A stretch of 64,000 nucleotides of DNA from Rummeliibacillus suwonensis (GCF_007896435.1 NZ_VCBL01000001.1:477994-541993), one strand, 5' to 3'. Shown: positions 8,396-17,660, counted from the stretch's first letter. Program-made: numbers and translations. The notes: generated by a model not told the origin, from the letters alone.

Positions 8396-9703
8396 ATGTA
8401 TGAAGTTATTATTAAAAATGGAAAAATTGTTACAGCATCAGGAATTATACGAGGAGATATTGCCATTCAAGATGGTAAAATTCAAGCAATAGCTACTAGA
8501 GTTAAAGAAGGAGCCGTACAGGAAATTGATGCAACGAATCAATTTGTTTTTCCAGGATTAATCGATATACATGTTCATTTTAGCGAACCAGGGCGAGAAA
8601 TTTGGGAAGGGTTTAAGAGTGGTTCGCAAATGCTTGCGGCAGGAGGATGTACAACATTTTTTGATATGCCATTAAATTCTATCCCAGCAACGACCAATGC
8701 AGAACAGGTTCGTGAAAAGCAAAAACTAGCAAAGCAAAAATCAATTACCCATTGTGAATTGTGGGGAGGTTTAGTAGATGATAATGTTGAAAAGTTAGAA
8801 GAGATGGCAAATGCCGGGGTGATAGGGTATAAAGCTTTTATGCCAAGAACGAATGATCCAACTTTTGAACATGTACAAAATGAGATATTATTAAAAGGAA
8901 TGAAAAAAATTGCAAAGTTAGGAAAAATACTAGCTTTACATGCAGAAAGTGATGAAATCCTACAATTTGCTTTACAGGAAGCCAAAAAAGATACTTCTGC
9001 AACAATTGCAGGAAAATATTTGAACTCTCGACCAAAAGAGGCTGAACTAGAAGCTGTAAGTCGCGCCATTTATTACAGTCGATTAACACACTGTCCGTTG
9101 CATTTTGTTCATATCAGTACATCGGAAGCGGTGCATATTATTCAACAAGCAAGAGAAGAAGGACTTGATGTGTCATTAGAAACATGTCCTCATTATTTGC
9201 TCTTTAATAGCAGTGCCGTTGATCAGATAGGGTATGATGCTAAATGTGCACCACCTTTACGTGAAGAAAAAACAAGACTGGCGCTATTGGAGGCTTTTAA
9301 AAGAGGAGAAATCGATATGCTTTCTTCGGATCATTCACCTTGTACAAAAGATTTAAAAGATCCAGATCAATATGACATATTTAGTGCATGGGGAGGTATT
9401 AATGGTGGGCAGTTCACATTTTTAGCGGCGCTAGAAATTGGAAAGAAGGAAAATATACCTTATTCAGATTTAATCTATTATACATCCATTCACGCAGCAA
9501 GAAGATTTCATCTAAAAGATAAAGGAAGTATTAAGGTAGGAAAATTAGCAGATATTGTTATTGTTTCAGAGAAAGACTTTATTGTTCAACAAGATAAAAT
9601 GTTGTCTAAAAATCCACAAAGTATTTATGAAAGGCATACTTTTCTACATACAATTGAATGTTGCTTAGTTCAAGGCAGGATCGTTTATAATGCTAAACAA
9701 TAA
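8396..9703 (+). CDS. allB: Allantoinase
   Basis: A 435-residue cyclic amidohydrolase that opens the hydantoin ring of allantoin to give allantoate in purine degradation. Metal ligands are visible in GLIDIHVHF (His 59 and 61), the carbamylated Lys in VIGYKAFM, His in ALHAES and LHFVHIST, and Asp in SSDHSPC. SSDHSPC and DMPLNSIPATT favour allantoinase over dihydroorotase or hydantoinase. ATG 8396 follows AAGGGGAG with seven bases between; an upstream in-frame GTG at 8372 lacks such a site. Other purine genes (urate oxidase, allantoate hydrolase, pucR) are not in the window. The ABC importer upstream may supply the substrate. Confidence 0.88.
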   Translation: MYEVIIKNGKIVTASGIIRGDIAIQDGKIQAIATRVKEGAVQEIDATNQFVFPGLIDIHVHFSEPGREIWEGFKSGSQMLAAGGCTTFFDMPLNSIPATTNAEQVREKQKLAKQKSITHCELWGGLVDDNVEKLEEMANAGVIGYKAFMPRTNDPTFEHVQNEILLKGMKKIAKLGKILALHAESDEILQFALQEAKKDTSATIAGKYLNSRPKEAELEAVSRAIYYSRLTHCPLHFVHISTSEAVHIIQQAREEGLDVSLETCPHYLLFNSSAVDQIGYDAKCAPPLREEKTRLALLEAFKRGEIDMLSSDHSPCTKDLKDPDQYDIFSAWGGINGGQFTFLAALEIGKKENIPYSDLIYYTSIHAARRFHLKDKGSIKVGKLADIVIVSEKDFIVQQDKMLSKNPQSIYERHTFLHTIECCLVQGRIVYNAKQ

Positions 9704-9717
9704 TAAGTGAGTCAATT

Positions 9718-9856
9718 TTTCTTCGTGAGGTGTTGATTCAGTGAAGCTAATTCAATGTCTAGAGAGAAAAGCTTAAGCTAAAGGACCCGTAGGAACGATG
9801 AAAGGGACGAGGTCTTAGCTCGCCACGTCCTATACTGCGGTAACGGCTTCACATGA
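9718..9856. repeat. Degenerate B/C-type repeat
   Basis: A decayed copy: CTTCGTGAGGTGTTGATTCAGTGAAGCTAATTCAATGT, read in parts, matches the interior of the B and C elements. CTCGCCACGTCCTA and GGTAACGGCTTC are remnants of the shared module. The ends are not recognisable. Confidence 0.55.
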
Positions 9857-9900
9857 TTATTAAAGAAATTAATTCAAGTAGAAATAATCTTAGTAAATGT

Positions 9901-9939
9901 AAAAGTACGAACGCTCATTTAAGCAGCATTCGTACTTTT
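9901..9939. terminator. Bidirectional terminator-like hairpin between allB and pit
   Basis: AAAAGTACGAACGCT pairs with AGCATTCGTACTTTT with a single G-T wobble, giving A- and T-rich ends on both strands. It lies between two convergent genes. Nothing else is seen between 9940 and 10058. Confidence 0.65.
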
Positions 9940-10058
9940 AATTGGAGAATAAATTAAAAAGTATTTTTTAATATGATCTTTTAAGAGTTAAATCAATCAT
10001 CAGTTGATAGATGTGATCTTAACAAGAAGCAGTCAGTTTATTTTAAAGTGATCATATT

Positions 10059-11057
10059 TTATAAAAACAGATTGAAGATAGAAAAGATTGTAGCGCCTAA
10101 TAACGCAGCTATAGGTAATGTGATTACCCAAGTAATGACGATTCTACGTGCAACTCCCCAATGGACCCCTTTTGCATTTTGTGCAGCACCTACACCCATA
10201 ATAGAGGAAGAAATGACATGGGTTGTAGAAACTGGCAAGTGTAAATGCGTAGCGCCAAAAATAATGATGGCAGAGGATAAGTCAGCCGCTACACCATTCA
10301 CCGGACGAATTTTCATAATTTTACCGCCAACGGTTTTAATAATTTTATAACCACCGATTGAAGTACCCAATCCCATAGCAGCGGCACAAGCAACACGTAC
10401 CCATAGAGGTATATCTTCCCCAGTTTGTAGTCCTGATGCAATCAAGGCCATTGTAATAATCCCCATTGATTTTTGGGCATCATTTGTACCATGTGTAAAG
10501 GCTTGTAGAGCGGCTGTGAAAATTTGTACTCTTCGGAATTTTTTATTCGTACGATATAAATTTAAGTTCTTGAATATTCCCTTAAATAGGGACATCACCA
10601 AAAACCCGAAGATAATTGCGATAAATGGTGAAAGGAGTAAAGCTTCGATAATTTTGATAAATCCACCAAAGTTAATAACAGAAAAACCAGCAGCGGCGAT
10701 TGCAGCTCCAGCTAGAGAACCGATGATTGCGTGTGATGAACTTGAAGGGATTCCTAAGTACCATGTTGCCAAATTCCATATAATGGCTGATATAAGTGCA
10801 GCTAGTATAATGAAAGATCCGTTACTAAGCGCAAATGGATCGACAATATCTTTTGCCAATGCTTTAGCAACACCAGTAAACGTAACAGCACCAACAAAGT
10901 TCATCGATGCGGCTAAAACTACAGCAAGACGTGGTGAAAGTGCACGAGTAGAAACAGCTGTAGCAATGGCATTTGCAGTATCATGAAAACCGTTTATGAA
11001 GTCGAATAATAGTGCGAATATAACAACAAGAACGGTTGCGATTATTATAGTATTCAT
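10059..11057 (-). CDS. pit: Inorganic phosphate transporter, PiT family
   Basis: A 332-residue membrane protein of the PiT family (PF01384), a cation-coupled low-affinity phosphate importer. The two inverted-repeat signatures are visible: FINGFHDTANAIATAVSTRAL near residue 21 and FTHGTNDAQKSMGI near residue 188. About ten hydrophobic helices fit the family. It follows the DUF47 gene by 15 bases on the same strand, the standard pairing in which the PhoU-like protein adjusts Pit activity. The start ATG has GGAG about 12 bases upstream. The symbol is by family; Na+ or H+ coupling is not determined. Confidence 0.9.
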   Translation of the reverse strand: MNTIIIATVLVVIFALLFDFINGFHDTANAIATAVSTRALSPRLAVVLAASMNFVGAVTFTGVAKALAKDIVDPFALSNGSFIILAALISAIIWNLATWYLGIPSSSSHAIIGSLAGAAIAAAGFSVINFGGFIKIIEALLLSPFIAIIFGFLVMSLFKGIFKNLNLYRTNKKFRRVQIFTAALQAFTHGTNDAQKSMGIITMALIASGLQTGEDIPLWVRVACAAAMGLGTSIGGYKIIKTVGGKIMKIRPVNGVAADLSSAIIIFGATHLHLPVSTTHVISSSIMGVGAAQNAKGVHWGVARRIVITWVITLPIAALLGATIFSIFNLFL

Positions 11058-11072
11058 GTGTTTCTACAACTC

Positions 11073-11693
11073 CTATGCATTTCGCATTATAATAGTGTCC
11101 ATTGAGTTAGCGACATTTTGACAATAGTCGGCTACTTCTTCAAGTTGCTCATAAATATCTTTAAATTGAATAATGCGGATAGGATCTTTTTCATGTAAGA
11201 ATAGTTGTTTAATGGATGTCCGTAATACTTCATCGCATTTACGTTCATAATCCTTAATACGGATAGCGTGTTTACGCATATTAATCAGTTTTTTATTCGT
11301 TAAGTGTTCCATTGCAGTAGCGATTTCATCCGTACTTAGGATGATATATTTTAAGAAATCTCTCATATAATCATCGACTTCTGTTAGTGAGAACATTTCA
11401 AAGTGAGCAATACAGTCTTCGATGCCATCTAAAATATCGTCCATTCTTACGGCCAATTCTAAAATATCCTCACGTTCGATAGGTGTCATAAATGATTTGT
11501 TGAGCATCTGGATTAATTCATGAATGAGTGAGTCCCCATCTGTTTCATATTTTTTTAATGTTACGCTAAGCTCTTTCAGATCTGCAACGCCTGTTATTTT
11601 AAAATCATCAGCATAGTGAGCTGCTTCATTTACATTTTTAGCAACTTTCAAAAGCGCAGCAAAGAAAGGGTCCTCTTTTTTTGAGCTGAACAT
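11073..11693 (-). CDS. DUF47 family PhoU-like protein
   Basis: A 206-residue all-helical protein of the DUF47/PhoU-divergent family (PF01865; YkaA type in Bacillus). It carries the characteristic acidic metal-binding patterns ILELAVRMDDILDGIED near residue 70 and EQLEEVADYCQNVANSMD near the C-terminus. The start is the ATG at 11693, preceded by AGGAGG; an in-frame extension to 11723 has no ribosome binding site. It is the first gene of a two-gene operon with pit and probably modulates phosphate uptake. Confidence 0.87.
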   Translation of the reverse strand: MFSSKKEDPFFAALLKVAKNVNEAAHYADDFKITGVADLKELSVTLKKYETDGDSLIHELIQMLNKSFMTPIEREDILELAVRMDDILDGIEDCIAHFEMFSLTEVDDYMRDFLKYIILSTDEIATAMEHLTNKKLINMRKHAIRIKDYERKCDEVLRTSIKQLFLHEKDPIRIIQFKDIYEQLEEVADYCQNVANSMDTIIMRNA

Positions 11694-11978
11694 ACAAAGC
11701 CTCCTAATTTGTATACAAAACATTAAGATTTTATTTATTTATTTTTAAACGCAACTATAATCATAACAAATTGAGCAAAAAATCCATACAACAATTATGT
11801 GAATTATTTCAAACTTTACAATCCTGTAATATTTCAAATGTATATACGTCAAGTGAAATTTCCATAAATGGAAATACACTTCTAGATAATGTGAAATAAC
11901 CAGAAAAATTGAAACTTTTACTGATATTTATCCGTATAACTTATTGAAAGGGCAAACAAATGGTTAAAGGGGGTGTCG

Positions 11979-12509
11979 ATGATTGATGTAAATTCTTGGT
12001 CTATTGACCAATGGTATTTGTACTCATTAATATTCTTAGCTATTTGTATGATTTTATATCTTTTTTTTGGTGATATAGTTGATGGAATTGGAGAAGGGAT
12101 TCCTTTTTTTAATCCCACTGTCATCTTGGCTTTTTTGACTTTCTTCACAGCACTTGGTTTTATCTTCGAGACGTTTACATCATTAAGTAGTATTCTTATT
12201 GCTGTTATTTCCACAGTTATTTCATTTGTAATTGATATTTTGATGTATTATTTCATACTAGTCCCTTTAAAATCAGCCGAGGTATCAATGGCTTATAGCG
12301 AAGAATCCTTAGGTGGACAAGTAGGAAAGGTGATTGTCCCGATTCCTATCGATGGCTTTGGTGAAGTAGTGGTTGAAACGGTCAACGGTATTATTTCAAA
12401 ACGTGCAACAAGCTATGATCATGTGTCCATACCATATGATTCGAAAGTGCTCATCGTGGAAGTGAAAGAGGGAACTTTATATGTCAAAGAATATGAGCCG
12501 TTATTTTAA
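11979..12509 (+). CDS. NfeD-like membrane protein, YuaF type
   Basis: A 176-residue protein with an N-terminal membrane region of about four helices (residues 10-95) and a soluble C-terminal beta-barrel (OB-fold) ending in YVKEYEPLF, the architecture of YuaF in Bacillus subtilis. ATG 11979 is used because AAAGGGGG ends six bases upstream. The flotillin gene follows after 35 bases, the conserved yuaF-floT order. NfeD proteins act with flotillins in membrane microdomains; their exact role is unsettled. Confidence 0.82.
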   Translation: MIDVNSWSIDQWYLYSLIFLAICMILYLFFGDIVDGIGEGIPFFNPTVILAFLTFFTALGFIFETFTSLSSILIAVISTVISFVIDILMYYFILVPLKSAEVSMAYSEESLGGQVGKVIVPIPIDGFGEVVVETVNGIISKRATSYDHVSIPYDSKVLIVEVKEGTLYVKEYEPLF

Positions 12510-12544
12510 ATGCTCAGAAAGATAAAAAACAGGAGGAATGAAAT

Positions 12545-14077
12545 ATGCCAGTTTTATTAATCGTAGGTGCTATTGTCGTTGTTGTTTTGTTGGCGATTAT
12601 CGGGGTGTATATAACGAAATATCGAACAGCAGGTCCAGACGAAGCACTCATTGTTACAGGTAGTTACTTAGGTTCCAAAAACGTACATACGGATGAGGGC
12701 GGAAACCGTATTAAGATTATCCGTGGTGGTGGTACATTTGTTTTACCAGTGTTTCAACAAGCTGAACCACTTAGCTTATTATCCAGTAAATTAGAAGTTA
12801 CAACGCCTGAAGTTTATACAGAACAAGGCGTACCCGTAATGGCTGATGGTATTGCCATTATCAAAATTGGCGGTTCAATAGCCGAAATTGCAACAGCTGC
12901 GGAACAGTTTTTAGGCAAACCAAAAGAAGAACGTGAAAACGAAGCAAAAGAGGTACTCGAAGGCCACTTACGTTCGATTCTAGGGTCTATGACCGTTGAA
13001 GAAATTTATAAAAACCGTGATAAATTCTCACAAGAGGTACAACGTGTTGCTTCACAAGATCTAGCAAAAATGGGGCTCACTATCGTATCTTTCACGATCA
13101 AAGATGTACGAGATAAAAACGGTTACTTAGATTCACTAGGAAAACCAAGGATAGCACAGGTTAAGCGTGATGCAGATATTGCAACGGCTGATGCTGAAAA
13201 GGAAACGCGTATTAAACGCGCAGAAGCGGATAAAGAAGCACAAAAGGCAGAGCTAGAACGAGCTACTGAAATTGCAGAAGCAGAAAAAGAAAATCAATTG
13301 AAAGTAGCAGAATTCCGCCGTGAACAAGACATTGCAAAGGCTCGCGCTGACCAAGCGTATGAACTAGAAACGGCACGTGCAAAACAAGAAGTCACAGAAC
13401 AAGAAATGCAGATCCAAATCATTGAACGCCAAAAGCAAATCGAATTAGAAGAAAAAGAAATTCTCCGCCGTGAAAAACAATATGATTCAGAGGTAAAGAA
13501 AAAAGCGGATGCAGATCGTTATGCCATTGAACAAAACGCTGCAGCAGAAAAAATGAAACAATTAGCCCAAGCGGACGCAGAAAAGTATCATATAGAAGCG
13601 AAAGCAAAAGCTGAAGCAGAGAAGGTCCGCCTAGATGGTTTAGCAAAAGCTGATTCAGAGCGTGCGCAAGGGGAATCAGAAGCGGAGATCATCCGTCTGA
13701 AAGGTCTTGCAGAAGCCGAAGCAAAACGTAAAATCGCAGAAGCTTTCGAACAGTTCGGTCAAGCCGCTATATTAGATATGATTATCCAAATGATGCCTGA
13801 ATATGCAAAACAAGTAGCAGGTCCATTATCAAACATCGATAAAATCACGGTTGTGGATACTGGCAGTGGTGAAGGCGGAGGTGCCAATAAGGTAACTGGT
13901 TATGCAACAGATTTAATGGCAACCTTACAAGAAACATTAAAAGCATCATCAGGTATTGATATGAAAGAATTGATCGAGAACTACTCAGGCAAGTATTCGA
14001 TTCGCCCAAGCATTGAGCGATTGGCTGATAATGTACAACCAAAAGAAGATGTATCAGCCGCAACAACTGAAGATTGA
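12545..14077 (+). CDS. floT: Flotillin
   Basis: A 510-residue flotillin. An N-terminal hydrophobic anchor (residues 2-22) is followed by an SPFH/band-7 domain and then a long coiled coil (about residues 210-400) rich in Ala, Glu and Lys, including several EAEAK/KAEAE repeats typical of flotillins. The C-terminus holds an oligomerisation segment (AAILDMIIQMMPEYAKQ). Flotillins scaffold functional membrane microdomains at the inner face of the membrane. AGGAGG lies seven bases before ATG. Length matches B. subtilis YuaG/FloT. Likely co-transcribed with the NfeD gene and terminated at 14088-14134. Confidence 0.92.
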   Translation: MPVLLIVGAIVVVVLLAIIGVYITKYRTAGPDEALIVTGSYLGSKNVHTDEGGNRIKIIRGGGTFVLPVFQQAEPLSLLSSKLEVTTPEVYTEQGVPVMADGIAIIKIGGSIAEIATAAEQFLGKPKEERENEAKEVLEGHLRSILGSMTVEEIYKNRDKFSQEVQRVASQDLAKMGLTIVSFTIKDVRDKNGYLDSLGKPRIAQVKRDADIATADAEKETRIKRAEADKEAQKAELERATEIAEAEKENQLKVAEFRREQDIAKARADQAYELETARAKQEVTEQEMQIQIIERQKQIELEEKEILRREKQYDSEVKKKADADRYAIEQNAAAEKMKQLAQADAEKYHIEAKAKAEAEKVRLDGLAKADSERAQGESEAEIIRLKGLAEAEAKRKIAEAFEQFGQAAILDMIIQMMPEYAKQVAGPLSNIDKITVVDTGSGEGGGANKVTGYATDLMATLQETLKASSGIDMKELIENYSGKYSIRPSIERLADNVQPKEDVSAATTED

Positions 14078-14087
14078 TCCATTTTTG

Positions 14088-14134
14088 AATTGCTGTATAA
14101 GCTGGTTATCATTAGCTTATGCGGCAATTTTTTT
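14088..14134 (+). terminator. Rho-independent terminator after floT
   Basis: AATTGCTGTATAAGCT pairs with AGCTTATGCGGCAATT (two G-T wobbles) around GGTTATCATT, then TTTTTTT. Confidence 0.8.
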
Positions 14135-14178
14135 ATGAAAGAAAAGGCTTTAAAGCTCTTATATGGGAGGAAACAGGA

Positions 14179-14231
14179 TTTATCCCGCTTTAACAGGCAG
14201 TAAAACCCCCACTGATGGAGTTTCACTTTAT
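14179..14231 (+). repeat. Family A minimal copy (ends only)
   Basis: This 53-bp copy keeps the left end TTTATCCCGCTTTAACAGGCAGTAA and the right end CCCCCACTGATGGAGTTTCACTTTAT (each given here in overlapping short form) with all internal hairpins deleted. It lies between the floT terminator and the PCYCGC lipoprotein gene. It shows which sequences are retained at the ends. Confidence 0.8.
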
Positions 14232-14291
14232 TATGATATATAAAACCCTCTAAGGTATAATGAAAGAAAAAGCTGACGAAGGAGTTTTACA

Positions 14292-14828
14292 GTGAAGAAA
14301 AAATGGTTATCCATGTTATTAGCAAGCACGATGCTTATAGCAGCCTGTGGTAATGATACAGACGAATCATCGGAAAAAAAGCATGTAGAACATAAGCAAA
14401 CAGAAACAACGCAACAAACGAATCATGCCCATCATCAACATACGTTAGCCAATGGCGATCTTCAAGAGGAAACAGCATCAGTGGATGTATTGCCAAGTTT
14501 TTTAGATCAACAATCAGAGGATTTAAAATTGGTTTATAAAGCTGCTGGGCAGGCTACAGAAATTTTAAAATGGATGCCTTGTTATTGTGGATGTGCAGAA
14601 AGTGCTGATCACAAAAGTAATCTAAATTGTTTTATTAAAGAAGTAAAAAAAGATGGCACGGTTGTTTGGGATGATCATGGAACACGTTGTATTGTTTGTG
14701 TGGAAATTGCGATTAAGTCGATTGAACAAGCACAAAAAGGGGCAACACTTAAAGAAATCCGCGAACAAATCGACCACGATTATAAAGAAGGATATTCACA
14801 GCCAACGCCAACACCGATGCCGTCATAG
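14292..14828 (+). CDS. PCYCGC-motif lipoprotein
   Basis: A 178-residue lipoprotein with a signal peptide ending at the lipobox IAAC, a His- and Glu-rich linker (HAHHQHT), and a C-terminal domain with the hallmark PCYCGC followed by LNCF and CIVCVE (PF13798, PCYCGC motif family). The cysteines and histidines suggest metal binding or thiol chemistry at the outer membrane face, but the function is unknown. The start is GTG at 14292 with GGAG nine bases upstream. It appears to be a single-gene unit before fumC. Confidence 0.85.
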   Translation: MKKKWLSMLLASTMLIAACGNDTDESSEKKHVEHKQTETTQQTNHAHHQHTLANGDLQEETASVDVLPSFLDQQSEDLKLVYKAAGQATEILKWMPCYCGCAESADHKSNLNCFIKEVKKDGTVVWDDHGTRCIVCVEIAIKSIEQAQKGATLKEIREQIDHDYKEGYSQPTPTPMPS

Positions 14829-14989
14829 GGGTCACTTAGAAAAGTGACATAGACAAAAAAATAGCTTCCAATTTTTCAAAAGATTTTTGCGATAATTTAA
14901 ACAGAATTGCAGACAATTGAAGCAGAAAACGCTATCATAGTAGTTGAGAGAAAACAAAACTCATCGTAAAAGAAATGGAGATGAACAAC

Positions 14990-16372
14990 TTGGAATATCG
15001 TATTGAACATGACTCTATGGGAGAAGTAAAAGTACCTGCAGATCACAAATGGGGTGCTCAAACTCAACGGAGTAAACAAAACTTTAAAATCGGTTCTGAA
15101 CATATGCCAATCGAATTTATTCATGGCTATGCATTACTTAAAAAATCAGTAGCAAAAGTTTGTGCTGAAATCGGCACACTTTCACAAGTTAAAGCAGATG
15201 CTATTATCCATGCTGCAGATGAAATTATAGATGGTAAGTGGGACAATGAATTTCCACTCGTTATTTGGCAAACAGGTAGCGGTACTCAAACGAACATGAA
15301 TGTCAATGAAGTAATCGCTCACTTAGGTAATGAATATTTGGAAGCTCAGGGCAGTGAAGAACGCCTACATCCAAATGATGATGTCAACAAATCTCAAAGC
15401 TCAAATGATTCTTTCCCAACAGCTATGCATATTGCAACTTCCATTGCAGTAGAAGAGAACTTATTACCAGCTTTGCGTCAAATTAAAGCAACTTTAAAAG
15501 CAAAATCTGAAGAATTCATGCAATTGATTAAAATCGGCCGTACACACTTACAAGATGCAACTCCATTAACATTAGGACAAGAAATCAGCGGCTGGTTACA
15601 CATGATCGAAAAATCAGAAGAAATGATTGCAGAAAGTGCTAAACATATGTTAGAACTTGCAATCGGTGGTACGGCAGTGGGTACTGGATTGAATACTCCT
15701 GATGGCTTCGACCAAAAAGTAGTGGCTGAATTATCAAAAGCTACAGGTTTGAAATTCGTTGCATCACCAAACAAATTCCATGCACTAACTTCTCATGACC
15801 AAATGGCAACGACTCATGGTGCTATGAAAGCACTAGCAGCTGATTTGATGAAAATCGCCAATGATGTTCGCTGGTTAGCTTCAGGTCCACGTTCTGGTTT
15901 TGGCGAAATCTCAATTCCAGAAAACGAACCGGGTTCATCCATCATGCCAGGTAAAGTAAACCCAACTCAATGTGAAGCTGTTACAATGGTAGCGGTGCAA
16001 GTTATGGGGAATGATGTAACCCTTGGCATCGCCGCATCTCAAGGTAACTTTGAATTGAATGTGTTCAAACCAGTTATCCTTTATAACTTCTTGCAATCCG
16101 TTCAATTGTTATCTGACGTTATCCGTAGCTTTGATGAACACTGTTTACAAGGTATTACTGCTAACGAAGATAAACTTGAACATTTCTTAAATAACTCATT
16201 GATGCTAGTAACTGCTCTTAACCCATATATCGGTTATGAAAATGCTGCTAAAATCGCGAAACATGCTCATAAAAATGGCTTAACTTTAAAAGAAGCAGCT
16301 CTTGAAACAGGTCTTCTAACAGAAGAACAATTCAACGAATGGGTTGTTCCAAGCAAAATGATTAAATTCTAA
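14990..16372 (+). CDS. fumC: Fumarate hydratase, class II
   Basis: A 460-residue iron-independent fumarase interconverting fumarate and malate in the TCA cycle. The superfamily signature [11 protein letters not shown] is near residue 310; [14 protein letters not shown] and the [11 protein letters not shown] region are also present. TTG 14990 is preferred because Bacillus FumC starts at the equivalent of LEYRIEHD and GGAG at 14977-14980 is well placed. ATGs at 14975 and 14981 are in frame but lack a good ribosome binding site. It is followed by a strong terminator and is probably monocistronic. Confidence 0.93.
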   Translation: MEYRIEHDSMGEVKVPADHKWGAQTQRSKQNFKIGSEHMPIEFIHGYALLKKSVAKVCAEIGTLSQVKADAIIHAADEIIDGKWDNEFPLVIWQTGSGTQTNMNVNEVIAHLGNEYLEAQGSEERLHPNDDVNKSQSSNDSFPTAMHIATSIAVEENLLPALRQIKATLKAKSEEFMQLIKIGRTHLQDATPLTLGQEISGWLHMIEKSEEMIAESAKHMLELAIGGTAVGTGLNTPDGFDQKVVAELSKATGLKFVASPNKFHALTSHDQMATTHGAMKALAADLMKIANDVRWLASGPRSGFGEISIPENEPGSSIMPGKVNPTQCEAVTMVAVQVMGNDVTLGIAASQGNFELNVFKPVILYNFLQSVQLLSDVIRSFDEHCLQGITANEDKLEHFLNNSLMLVTALNPYIGYENAAKIAKHAHKNGLTLKEAALETGLLTEEQFNEWVVPSKMIKF

Positions 16373-16430
16373 GATTTTGCTCTTTCTATTAGTTGAATTA
16401 TTTGTCTGTTGAATATGGGGGACTGTAGAT

Positions 16431-16467
16431 CATCTCGAATTTTTCGATTTGTTCTACAGTCTTTTTG
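16431..16467 (+). terminator. Rho-independent terminator after fumC
   Basis: GACTGTAGA pairs with TCTACAGTC (flanking an AT-rich loop), followed by TTTTTG. Confidence 0.75.
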
Positions 16468-16596
16468 TGTGTAAAAAACTTTTCCATGTATAGGTTAGGG
16501 ACAATTGGCAATCACTCATGAAAGTTTATTTCCAGAATTGTGGATTTGGATTGTAGGTGGAAAATCCCTATTTGCTTGGATTTAAAATCTTTTAGA

Positions 16597-16698
16597 GAAG
16601 AAAAAGGAAGGACTAACTGTCTGTAAGAAGCTCAATTGGTTCAACCCATATATAGTGAAGGATGAAGAAAAATCCTACTATGAGAAATAGCACTTTAT
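16597..16698 (+). repeat. Family A repeat, degenerate right part overlapping the folE2 stop
   Basis: A decayed copy with recognisable ACTAACTGTCTGTAAGAAG, CAATTGGTTCAACC, GGATGAAGAAAAATCC and a terminal CACTTTAT. It lacks the shared module. The final TTTAT contains the complement of the folE2 TAA stop codon (16695-16697), so the repeat end reaches into the gene. Confidence 0.65.
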
Positions 16699-17534
16699 AG
16701 ATGGATTTGTGCTATTGCATTGTGGGCATGAATAGATTCTTCGTTTTCACAAATGACTTGTTTATGATCTAGCCACTTTACATCTGCGAGATCTACGGCG
16801 ATTAACCGTGCTAAATCCTCTACAAATCTAGGGTTTTCATAAGCTTGCTCGGTCACATATTTTTCATCCTGCCTTTTTAAAAGAGAATGGATTGGTGCGC
16901 TGGCATTATTGATCGCGATATCTTTCAATTGTAATTTCCAATCACTAGGAATAGATTCCGTGCTTGTATTTCCAGATATCGTTATTTTACCTCGTTGATT
17001 GTGAGCACCATACTTACTTATTTCTTTGGAGCATGGGCAAAGTGTTGTTGCAAAGCAAGTGAGCGAAACGAAGTTCATTATTTTCTCTTTCGAATCAATA
17101 GTGCTTTCAATACTCACTTCTCCATATTGAAGATTGTCGTTTTGGCTAATGGGGCTCACACCATAAAAGTACCACGGAAATTTCATTTTTATAGAGGCTG
17201 TGTCTGCCTGCAATCTTTGTTTTACTTTCGCTAATATTTCTTTTAAATGGTTGAAAGAAACAGTATGTTGTAGACTATCTTGAAGAATCTCGACAAATCT
17301 GCTCATATGTGTGCCTCTTTCATATTGGTTAAGTGATACGGTCAATTGAATATCCGCAATAGAGTGTTGATTTTCACCATTTTCATATAAGGTAATCGGC
17401 ATTTTGAAGTTTTTGATGCCTACATGCGAGATCGGATATAGAAAGTTTTCCTGTTGTTTTTGTATATCAGGCAAATGATTTGTTTCTTCGATGGCTTGAT
17501 TAAAATGGTCTAATAATATTTGCTTTTTAGTCAT
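16695..17534 (-). CDS. folE2: GTP cyclohydrolase I type B, FolE2
   Basis: A 279-residue GTP cyclohydrolase IB, making dihydroneopterin triphosphate for folate synthesis. Diagnostic motifs are VGIKNFKMPI near the N-terminus and the catalytic Cys in LCPCSKEIS followed by GAHNQRG around residues 162-185. FolE2 is the metal-promiscuous enzyme that replaces zinc-dependent FolE under zinc shortage, and in B. subtilis it is Zur-regulated. A Zur-box-like palindrome lies at 17615-17635 between this gene and divergent hemB. The stop codon sits inside the end of a family A repeat, so the C-terminus may have been altered by insertion; IHAHNAIAQIHL still looks plausible. Confidence 0.93.
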   Translation of the reverse strand: MTKKQILLDHFNQAIEETNHLPDIQKQQENFLYPISHVGIKNFKMPITLYENGENQHSIADIQLTVSLNQYERGTHMSRFVEILQDSLQHTVSFNHLKEILAKVKQRLQADTASIKMKFPWYFYGVSPISQNDNLQYGEVSIESTIDSKEKIMNFVSLTCFATTLCPCSKEISKYGAHNQRGKITISGNTSTESIPSDWKLQLKDIAINNASAPIHSLLKRQDEKYVTEQAYENPRFVEDLARLIAVDLADVKWLDHKQVICENEESIHAHNAIAQIHL

Positions 17535-17614
17535 GCTTTCACCTCATTAAATCCTTTCAAATGGACTTGCAATTTAAAAATAAAATTGCTACTCTATGAT
17601 AGTAACATTTTTAT

Positions 17615-17635
17615 AAAGAGTAATCATTACTATTT
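17615..17635. promoter_or_regulatory. Zur-box-like palindrome between folE2 and hemB
   Basis: The half-sites AAAGAGTAAT and ATTACTATTT flank a central C. This agrees with the Bacillus Zur consensus (AAATCGTAAT-N-ATTACGATTT) at 17 of 20 specified positions. The site is 26 bases before the hemB start and about 80 before folE2, suited to repress both divergent genes when zinc is plentiful. Confidence 0.65.
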
Positions 17636-17660
17636 ACAAAAATATTTATCGAGGTGAACC

